This document shows positions 55,783-64,000 of a DNA stretch of 64,000 bases, piece by piece (the first letter of the stretch is position 1; each line of letters opens with the position of its first letter). The stretch comes from Sinohyriopsis cumingii (lineage: Eukaryota; Mollusca; Bivalvia; Unionida; Unionidae): the NCBI GenBank assembly GCA_028554795.2, contig CM068828.1:12544314-12608313 (forward strand), written 5' to 3'. Made by a program: the position numbers and the translations under genes. The notes beneath the pieces were generated by a model. The model saw nothing but the letters and a program-made list of their open reading frames with translations. It did no database searches and had not been told where the DNA came from.

Positions 55783-58016
55783 ATTGTTTTACAGTTCCGT
55801 CAGTCGCAGCTCATTTTGCCAGAGGGAAGAATTCGTGGAAACCAACACGCGTTCGATTTATCGAGGATGTTCAAGCTAGTTGTGTCGAATACGGGCATGG
55901 CGGTTTGTGGAATACCAAGTACAACCACAATGATATTATTTCAGTGGATATGATAGCGTGTTATCCGGGAAGTTTTCTTGGAGCGGGTGAGTGTTGTGGA
56001 TATTTTGCGCGGTTCGGGCATCCCATGCACGAGATGACAAGAGTTGCAATTAATGGTCCATTACCCGATTTTGATTTGACAGGATTCGCTTGTGTAGTGT
56101 CGTTCGAATTTGCTAGGGATCTTCATCCGTGCTGTTATGTTTGGTTTGTCAGACATTTCTCGGAGCGACGCTGGGCACCAATAGTGTTATTACGATATAT
56201 GATTGATTATGAAATACTGATATCGTTGACGGTCAGTGAGGCAATTATATCATATCGGAAACAAACCGAAGTTTGGTTACCCACACCACAACGTATCAGT
56301 GTAGATGAGGTTATTGAAGAATACAAACAGAAATGTCCAAATACTCCTATTGATGTCATTGTTGATAATGCTCCTAATATTCTTAATATTAAACTCGGTA
56401 ACAGTGAAAAAACCGCAAAGGATCTCGGTAGAAACATAATCGGTAAATTTACTCAGGGTGGTGCATATGATCATCAACGGCATTGTGCAAGATTGATTAT
56501 GGATCCTGCTGAATATAAATTCGTGGTTGCTGATGCAACAGCGAAAGATATATATTGTGATCGACAAGATGTTTACTTATCTGACGGGCAAAAGTTGGGT
56601 ACAATTGTTAGTTACATCGAAGGAGAATCTCCTCAGTATACTCATTTAAAATCTTCAATGCTCGCTTATGTGTCTATAAACCTGTTATTGATGATAAATA
56701 GATTTCCTCACACCGCAGTCAGAGTTGCCACGGATTCATTTTATATTGATAAAAATTATTTAGATTTACTGGATCGTTTAACAACCACCGATTTATCATG
56801 GGGTTCATGGAGAATAAAAGAAAAAATGTTACATAATTATTGTGAATCCGCGGATGTTACGATTAAAGATAGTTATCATAGTGATCAGATATCAGAATTG
56901 TCTTTGGCGCCGTCCGTGTATGATCCAGTATCCAGACACAAGACGGTTTATTTGAACGGACCGGGAGGTTCTGGTAAGACCACTAGAGTGATCGAATTAT
57001 TTCGGCAGAAACACGATGACATGATTGTGTTAACACCAACACATAGACTTGCACGAGAAATGAAACAACGAGGAGTTAAGTCTTGTACTTATCACAGCTT
57101 TTTCAAATACAGAGGTGGTACATGGACTCCTGACCGAATGGGAGAGAAATATATTCCTGGCATCATTATTTGGGACAAGATATGCACGGTGTCGTTGGAA
57201 ACGTTGAAAACATTTCTTGATTGGTTATTAACAAAAAATACAGCTGTGATAATGCGCAGCGATCACGGTCAACCACCTCCGTTTGTCGGGCCATCTCCAC
57301 ATCATTGGCTAAATGATTTTGAAGATTATTACTCGGAAATAACTGATGATCACAGATATCTTGATGAAAAATTAAGCGAGTTCAAGAAACTAATCAGACT
57401 ACAACCGAATAAAATTCTGTGTGAAATAGCGTGTAAAATAATTCAAGAAACCTCCATGAACGACTTTTGGGAAAGGTGGAGACCAAACGATTTGATAGTG
57501 GCAAGTAGAAAGATAGTCAGAGACACACTTAAACGGAAGTTATTTCAGTTACACAAGGAAAAATTCTCAGCGTTACGTGTACCGTTGTGTTACAGACCAA
57601 CTAATACACGACTACAGAATATCGACGTTGATATACCAGGACAACCCGAGAAAAAGAATCTTGTATTAAATGATATTGTTTTGGTTCCTGTCAATGTTGA
57701 GGATGCGATACATGCTGACGAATCTCCGTGGACGCTAGGATACGCGATGACAATTCACTCATCTCAAGGATTAACTATCTCTGATACAATTTTTTGGATC
57801 GTTGATGATTATATCGAATGGTCGAACTTGGTTTATCTTGCAGTGTCTCGTGTCAGAAGAATTTCTCAGTTGCGGAGAATTGTCATGGACGCGTCAGTGA
57901 TCAGTAATGATATTGACAACGATATAATAAGAACAAAATTAGCCGGTTATAAACAAAGTGACAAAAAAAAAATAATCGGGAATTTGTTATTGATGCTGAA
58001 TTTATTAACACGATGA
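55783..58016 (+). CDS. PolB-like polymerase region fused to SF1 helicase
   Basis: One long frame; a methionine lies at 55905, but open sequence extends upstream to about 55783. Residue numbers count from that methionine. SVDMIACYP (13-21) resembles PolB motif A, GKFTQGG (180-186) motif B and VATDSF (274-279) motif C with one acidic pair. The helicase follows: P-loop GPGGSGKTT (352-360), motif Ia VLTPTHRLA (375-383), motif II as IIWDK (421-425, where DE is expected), motif III SDHGQPPPF (452-460), AMTIHSSQGLT (614-624) and VYLAVSRVRR (642-651). A role in element DNA replication is inferred. Classic Polintons have a stand-alone PolB. The polymerase identity is less certain than the helicase. 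Confidence 0.75.
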
Positions 58017-58189
58017 AACAGCAGCAGAATAATCACTGAGCTAGTTGTAATTGCTTAATGTTATGGCGGTATCTGAAAAATGATCCAAGACAATTTACCG
58101 TGGATAGAAAAGATAGTAGTCGCGGTCATACACGAGAATTTGTGATTCTGACCTGTCTTGAATGTAATCGACGTAGGGGTGCTAGTTAA
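58017..58189 (+). pseudogene. HNH/endonuclease-VII-like C-terminal domain of the polyprotein
   Basis: After the helicase stop a second frame carries WRYLKNDPRQFTVDRKDSSRG, GHTREFVILTCLECNRRRG and a stop at 58187-58189. V-D-R-x-D/x-S-x-x-G-H-T-x-x-N/F-x-x-L-T-C-x-x-C-N-x-x-R-G is the core of HNH/EndoVII-type nucleases. Its frame is linked to the helicase by a shift at the A-run 57964-57972, so it was probably the C-terminus of the same protein. A TGA near 58037 is an additional lesion. Confidence 0.62.
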
Positions 58190-59135
58190 GTGATCGCGGT
58201 GGTAATTGAGTGTCCTCGGGAATTACTTGTAATTGTTCACGTGTAAATCCACGTTGAGGAGCAGTTGAATCCAGTCTGTAGATTGCGGGTCTACCCGAGG
58301 ATCTTGTTATGTTAGATATCTTGTGTGTTGTAATACTCCAAATAGGATCAGTTGCTCTTTTTTTTACCACCTTCAAGTTTCCCGGGTTCATATAAATATC
58401 TCTCAGTGCCATTGCCCAGCACTGGTTGTGTTGAAAAATCACGTCGTTGTATTGTTATACTCGCGATTGTGATTGCATTAATTGGTTTCAACGCAGTTGT
58501 TCGAGTTATTTCATTATTTAGCGCGGGTATCACACTTGGTAATCTTGCAACCCATTCGCGTGACCTCTTGTCTTGAATGAATTCCTTCGCGTACTGATAT
58601 CGAAATAACCGCTCAGCAAGTGTTCGATTAAATCGTTCAACAATTGCCTGATCACGATGAATTGCAGTATGTCCTCGTTGTATTTTGACATTATGTTGCT
58701 TCATCAACGATGATACTGCACCCTGAAATTCTTTGCCAGTATCAACTTGTAACAGCTGTGGCCATTGCAAGGGTTCAGGTTGATAAATTCTTTTAAACGC
58801 AGAAGCAACTTTAGTTGCTGTCTTTGTTGACAACGGCTCTGCTTCTTTATATCTACTTGCAACATCAACAACAGTTAACGCGTATTTATATGTTATTTGA
58901 CGTCTTCGGATTTTAATGGTATCATGTGGTAAAAATATTATATCAGCTTGATGAACTTCATTAGGAACTCCAACTTCAAAATGTGCAAAGTGAATTCGTT
59001 TAAGCGGTGGTAGATAATTTACCATATTGCTTGTCGTGCTAACCACGCTTCAGCGGTAGCACGCGTGTAACTTTTGCAGCTTCGGCAAGTTTACTAATCG
59101 CTGCTCTACCTTTCCAATATTCTCTTGGGGAATAA
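58182..59135 (-). pseudogene. RVE-family integrase (Polinton type), frameshifted at both ends
   Basis: The core frame 58348-59046 has HQADIIFLPHD, VVDVASRYKEAEPL, VDTGKEFQG and HRDQAIVERFNRTLAERLFR. Numbered from the methionine at 59046, the catalytic acids are D35, D102 and E137, the D,D(35)E pattern of retroviral-type and Polinton integrases. Upstream, to about 59135 in another frame, PREYWKGRAAI is the usual N-terminal segment. Downstream, a shift at the T-run near 58359-58366 leads to 58182-58442, a C-terminal domain resembling the chromo/SH3-like tail. It would insert the element and create the short target-site duplication. It points away from the ATPase gene. Confidence 0.88.
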
Positions 59136-59225
59136 TAAATCGATTACATTTATAATTAATTAACAGCACCTAGCGCTAATTTACCTTTCATTGCGGATCT
59201 TACTAACCAATTAGCCAATGATTCC

Positions 59226-59775
59226 TTGAATTCTATCCGAATGATTATCATAGGCCCATCTGGAAGTGGTAAGACGCAAGTGTTACTTAATTTGATAATG
59301 AGATGGTTAAAATGGGATAAGTTGTATTTGGTAGCACCATCAGTTGATGATCAACGATGTTATGATGTACTCAAGGATTTTAATGAAAACGCAAGATTGT
59401 TGGATGACGATGTAGTTGAAATTATAAACGATATTGATGAAGCGCCGAGTGTTGATGATTTAGGCGGATTTATTAATAATTTGGTTTTATATGATGATGT
59501 GATGCTGGACAAACAATCAAATCCAGCTAGAATTTTTTCTCGAGGTAGACATATAAAAACACTGATGTGATTTATGTTACTCAGTGATACATACAAATAC
59601 CAAAGGTGATCAGAGATGACTGTAATATTTTAGTTGTGTTTAATGGAGTCGATACTTATACGTTGCGAAATATTCATCAAAATTGGTGTGGCGGTGACAT
59701 GGATATAAATAAATTTAGAAACTTTTTTTCACGAGCGCAAGCTACTCCACACGGATTTACCACAATAAATTGACA
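59226..59775 (+). pseudogene. A32-like DNA-packaging ATPase, element 1, frameshifted
   Basis: The frame from 59226 (MNSIRMIIIGPSGSGKTQVL) has a complete P-loop GPSGSGKT and Walker B LVLYDDVM. It is open to 59570, where a frameshift occurs at RGRHIKT. The remaining part (IPKVIRDD, HGFTTIN) follows in another frame to about 59775. It is about 85 percent identical by eye to the element 2 protein. Role: motor that loads DNA into the capsid. Start choice follows the conserved NSIRM, since the longer 5' part seen in element 2 is not clear here. Confidence 0.82.
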
Positions 59776-59832
59776 TGATCCCAGAACAAGATATCGAATT
59801 GGACTTAATAAAATGTTTGGATAAATTTATAG

Positions 59833-60067
59833 CAGCAGAGAGGCGCTGCCTCAAACTTGGCACCGACGCGATGGCATATTTTCGTGCGAGTTTTCGCGAT
59901 CAGAAAAACTTAGGCTGGGTAAGTCAATTAGAGTTTATTAAGTTCGTTGACAGGGTTGTCTCATACCGGGTACAGAGACAATCGCGATTTTTTGCGATTT
60001 TCGAGGAAGGCTTATTTTGCGAAACGGACAGTGAACCAATTAGAGTCTGTTCGCCCTCTCTGCTGCT
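59833..60067 (-). repeat. Right terminal inverted repeat of element 1 with internal AGCAGCAGAGAGG
   Basis: Reverse complement of the left terminus for about 195 bp (59870-60067). The inner edge carries AGCAGCAGAGAGG at 59833, the inverse of the outer end, 235 bp apart, as in element 2. The left terminus lacks this inner copy. Confidence 0.9.
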
Positions 60068-60072
60068 TGGGG
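60068..60072 (+). repeat. Target-site duplication, right copy (TGGGG)
   Basis: Pairs with 44440-44444. Confidence 0.7.
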
Positions 60073-60395
60073 TGACGTTACGATACTGGACATTGGCAAT
60101 AATGTTGCTAGGTGGTGACCCCAATCGGGCCAAACAGTGACAGGGGAAACAATTCTATAACGCCTGGTGAGGCGGTACATATAACTTTATAGACATAGAA
60201 TCACCTACCAAACAATCCATAGTGATGAGGGAGGCAATCTAAAATAAATTTGTATGCAAAACAACACACTCATACTAACAAAATCCATGTTTATTTACTA
60301 TCAACACATTGTGAAGAAGGAAATTTTTGTACCCACAAAACATGCCATTACCTACCATCACCTCAGCAAAAGAGTTAGTGGTTATAGTAACACTA
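60073..60395. other. Host flank right of element 1
   Basis: GACGTTACGATACTGGACAT and what follows resemble 44213-44245 on the left side. The rest is unremarkable. Confidence 0.5.
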
Positions 60396-61255
60396 CTCCA
60401 CATTCCCACAAAACAAGCACATTGAGCAGGGACAAGTTTTTTTCTTGTTAAATGAAAAAGCAAACACACAAACACATACAAACGTACGCACACACACTTT
60501 TGTTAAGAGATAAGCTTTTTGCTGAGGGACAATAACAAGCACATACAAACGTACTCGCGCACACATACATACGTACATACACAAACGAACACGTGCTTAC
60601 AGAAACACATAAATACACACTTTTTGGTTAAGGGATAAGCATTTTGTTAAGGGAAGAAAACAAACACATACATGCACACAAACACACACGAACATACAAA
60701 CGTACGCTAATGCACACATACACATACACACGCAAACACTTTTTTGTTAAGGGATAAGTTTTTTCTTAAGGGAAGAAAACAAACACATAAACGCACACAC
60801 ATACGAACGTAAGTGAAAGCACACAACACACACATACAAACACTTTTTTGTTAAGGGATGCATTTTTTGTTAAGGGAAGAAAATACACGTATACACACAT
60901 ACAAGCACACATACAAACGTACGCGAACTCACACAAACACATACAAACACGCACACACATGCAAACACTTTTTGTTAAGTGATACGTTGTTTGTTAAGGG
61001 AAGAAAACAAACACACACATACAAACACTTTTTTGTTACGGGATAAGTTTTTTTTGCTAGGGAAAAGAAACAAATACACAAACACATACACATACAAACG
61101 TACTAGCGCACACAAACAAAATACACACACACAAATGAACGCAAGCATACAAAAACACATACACACACTATTTTTTGTGATTAGGGACAAGTGTTTTTTG
61201 TTAAGGAAAAAACAAACATACACACACATACGCGTGCACACACACACACACACTC
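60396..61255 (+). repeat. CA-rich satellite-like array, about 110-130-bp units
   Basis: About seven repeats of CACTTTTTTGTTAAGGGATAAG, TTTTTT-GTTAAGGGAAGAAAAC, then AC-rich spacers with ACATACAAACGTACGC. Open frames on both strands (rich in Val/Cys or Thr/His) are artefacts of the dinucleotide pattern. Confidence 0.88.
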
Positions 61256-61640
61256 CGAGCTTCAGCTGAACCGAGCAGGAGATCTCGTAGTCAATTATAC
61301 CTAAGTTATTTATAGATTCGATTAGCCAGTTGAGCTAGTCTATGTGATCCGTTATGCTTTAGAATATTTCTTTATTTAGGGACATATGATTAGGTACGCT
61401 GTAGCTATGCGGATTAAAATTTTTGCATAGCTTTAATAACCCTACATTGTCCCTAAATGTGTCTCTATAATGTCCCTTTTCTATGTCCCTATTTTTTTTT
61501 GTATAGTGTCGCTGAGGTGTTGATAAGTAAGACGAAGAGATCTGTTCAAGAGGCTCCGAGATTTAGCTGAACCGAGCATGAGATTTCGTAGTTATTTATT
61601 TATATGGTTTATTTATAAATTCGAGTAGTTAGCTACATTT
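61254..61640 (+). repeat. Two related 85-bp segments about 300 bp apart
   Basis: CTCCGAGCTTCAGCTGAACCGAGCAG at 61254 and CTCCGAGATTTAGCTGAACC at 61553, each followed by GAGAT-TCGTAGTTA and TTATTTATAAATTCGA-TAG. Between them are GTCCCTAAATGTG and ATGTCCCTAT motifs, the complement of the GGGACA motif left of element 1. Confidence 0.7.
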
Positions 61641-63369
61641 TATATCCATTGGATTTGTATGTCTATTTTCTGTCTATATAGTGTCCCTAACGTGCCGCTA
61701 AGTATGGTATTTTCATGGTTATCTGTTCTGTCAACGGGCCTATAGGTCTGTAGAAAGAATGAATGAATAAATAAATATAAAAATAAATAAATAATGTTCA
61801 CAGTGTTTTCTACCAATATTCAAATTTTGTTCGATTACATGCCATGAATGTAAGAATAGGAAAATCTGGAATGCATTTCAATTCTATTTAAAGAATGACC
61901 GTTCTGTTACAATCAAGTTCTAATTTATTATAAGGGACAGTAAAATTAATCTAAATCCATTTCCACTTGAAACGAAATGATGTCTAATAGTGTAAAAGAA
62001 TCATTAACGTTAGCTTGTGATAAATCTAAGAAGTTGCCTCATTAATCTTTACCTGAGACTGAAATTATTGGTGACATTTTTCGCACTTCCAGTATTGCCT
62101 TTTCAAGGTAGTATAAATGTGCACATGCAAAAAGGATAAATATTCAGACATGTGCTGTTCTCAGTTACTTTATGACGTAGGCTGAAGCAGTACATGAGTA
62201 AAGGCTTTAGGAAAATACGGTTCTGCGCAGTTACTGTGTGTAAAAGGCCACGAGGTGTTGCTAATATCACGTAACAGGATCGCTAGCGTAATGTAACTGA
62301 TTAATAATATAATGTAACTGCAGATTGTTAGTGCAATGTAACATATGACTGCCAGTGTAACATATTTTGGGTTTTAATTAAAAATAATCATGCACTCAAT
62401 TTTAGAAAAATAACATACTCACTTCAGATTATGTCAAATATTTAATAGTTTGAAAAGAAAGTAATTCTAAGTTGAAGGATAATTGCTAACATAATAAACA
62501 TTACAATTTGATGCTAACGTTTAAGGAAGACAGATCCAGAATGGAAAATTCCACTGTGAAGCCCCATTCTGGAACACCTAGGCAAATCCTATAGAGCCCC
62601 TTTCTGGTAAACCCAACCGGTACAGTGTCAGATTGCCATGGGCAATATTTGGCGACTACTTAAGAAATAATAAGATCAACCTAGAAGCGTGATTCTCCAT
62701 TTTGTCTAGACATTAAAGACAACCATTTGTAACATTCAACAATACGTAAAATGAGTTGTTGGATTTTTGTTGTTGTGCTGCACAATAAATACCAAAATAA
62801 TCAACAGTTTTTTGCCACTATGTCTGCATTTTCTACAGTTTACATTCACATTAAGAGGTATTGGATTTTAAACGCAATAGCTGGGTCAATAAATATGATT
62901 AGCACGGGAGAAAATATCTGACAGCTAGGGGAGTTCAGTTTCTTGATAAGCCTTCGCTCCTATTGTTTCTTTTTTTTACTGAGCTTTATGCTTTAAAAGA
63001 TGGCCATTGCTTTATCATACTTTATAGTATGCATCCAGTAGGTGCTTAGAAAGTTATGAAAATTGGTAAGAGTGTTAGTGAGTATGGTGTTGAATAATAT
63101 TATCACTGAATGAAATCCAAACAGGTTACAGCATGCAAAAATTAGGGCCAATAAGGAAAACAGACACAGAGCTGAGTTTAGTTCTACCAGTTGTCGATGG
63201 CTTGTGAGATGGTGGACTGCTTGATCTCCTTATGTCCATTTACACAAAGTTAAGTACTGCTAATCTTAAACTACTTTGAGAATTGCCACACAACCGTACA
63301 TTGTATTGGATATTTAATTTGTATTATATGTTGGCTTTTCTTAATGATTATATGTTATATACAATTGCA
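61641..63369. other. Non-coding stretch, nothing recognised
   Basis: AT-rich, without open frames of note. A short inverted pair, CCAGAATGG and CCATTCTGG, lies at about 62537-62574. Confidence 0.5.
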
Positions 63370-64000
63370 TTTTGTGTTTGACCTTGTTCAAAATCGAGTT
63401 CACTGTCTACATAGGGACGCATGGCTAATATTAATCTGTGAGAATAGATTAAAATTTACATTGTCAATGGAAGTAAACATGTTTATCTTAATTGGACACT
63501 AGGATATTGGAATCCTCCCCTCCCCGGAAATCTGGTATACCTGACGTTGGCCATGTTCTTTATTATAACTTTAGTAATATACCTTATCTTGTTGACAGGA
63601 TGTTCTAGAAATGAACTTTTGACCCTCAGTCTGGGACCATTTTATGTCATGATCTTTTATATAATGTTGTTTACTTGGGAAATTACTCATTCTTGCATTA
63701 CTATCTTTAGTTAAATCAGTCTTATTATGGTGTTCAGTATTTCTTTTGGGTGGAATTGTTTATTCAAATTGTTTTTCACTGGAAATACAAAGTACAAATC
63801 AATAATAGTGTTGGACTAGAAAATTAATTGGGAATTAAAGTGAATTCATACAAGAATAGTTTGGGATTATATTATTTTTGATACATCCAATTACTCTTGG
63901 CACATTACCACGTTTGAGACTACAGGCACGTCACCACATTCAATATTGGAACTTATTTGGTATACCAGTGAACTTCAGTTGGAACTGTATACATTTGGAC
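63370..64000 (+). repeat. Dispersed repeat family R, copy 3 (cut by window edge)
   Basis: Same order of blocks as 14085-14915 (TTTGACCTTGTTC, CTGGAAATACAAAG, GGGAATTAAAGTGAATTCA, GGCACATTACCAC). More diverged than copies 1 and 2 are from each other in the blocks compared. The 3' block is beyond the window. Confidence 0.68.

Noticed and set aside
56207..56567. Minus-strand frames opposite the polymerase gene
   Set aside because: They are shadows of the long plus-strand frame and carry no motif.
60254..61269. Several 60-96-codon frames on both strands right of element 1
   Set aside because: They lie within a CA-rich satellite, and composition alone keeps the frames open.

Overview
The window looks like a piece of an invertebrate nuclear genome, most probably a marine mollusc. 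This is inferred from intron-rich exons of an LDL-receptor-related gene, tRNA-derived SINEs whose ends resemble molluscan SINEs, very long (AT)n/(AC)n tracts and many minisatellites. There is no bacterial gene organisation. The taxon is inference.

Host gene: eleven minus-strand exons between 26331 and 83 encode two six-bladed LDLR class B (YWTD-type) propellers, each followed by an EGF-like module. All ten exon junctions keep reading phase and have GT/AG sites, so this is a real, spliced gene. It continues beyond position 1. Nothing upstream of 26331 was recognised as its 5' end.

Introns and flanks: these hold an antisense Penelope-like reverse-transcriptase relic (about 1217-1950), two fold-back MITE-like elements (4943-5162, 16138-16866), two SINE families (A and B), a dispersed repeat of about 0.8 kb in three copies, and many tandem repeats. 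From 28.2 to 35.3 kb lies a tandem segmental duplication of about 3 kb. Its middle SINE is a hybrid of the two outer SINEs, which is the signature of SINE-SINE unequal recombination.

Polinton/Maverick-like DNA: element 1 (44445-60067, 15.6 kb) has terminal inverted repeats, a TGGGG target-site duplication and a virus-like gene set. The set includes a probable double-jelly-roll major capsid protein, a penton-like protein, core-like proteins, an adenain-type protease, fibre-like proteins, an A32-type packaging ATPase and an RVE integrase. Its replication gene is unusual: a PolB-like region fused to an SF1 helicase and followed by an HNH/EndoVII-like domain. A divergent pair of minus-strand genes (zinc ribbon, NUMOD4/HNH endonuclease) sits beside it. 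Element 2 (about 21065-25920) is a left-truncated relative inside an intron of the receptor gene. It keeps protease, fibre, membrane, penton and ATPase genes plus a DUF5679/phospholipase-A2-like gene not seen in element 1, and has no recognisable polymerase or integrase. Both copies carry stops and frameshifts. Several frameshifts in element 1 fall in homopolymers, so its true state of decay is uncertain.
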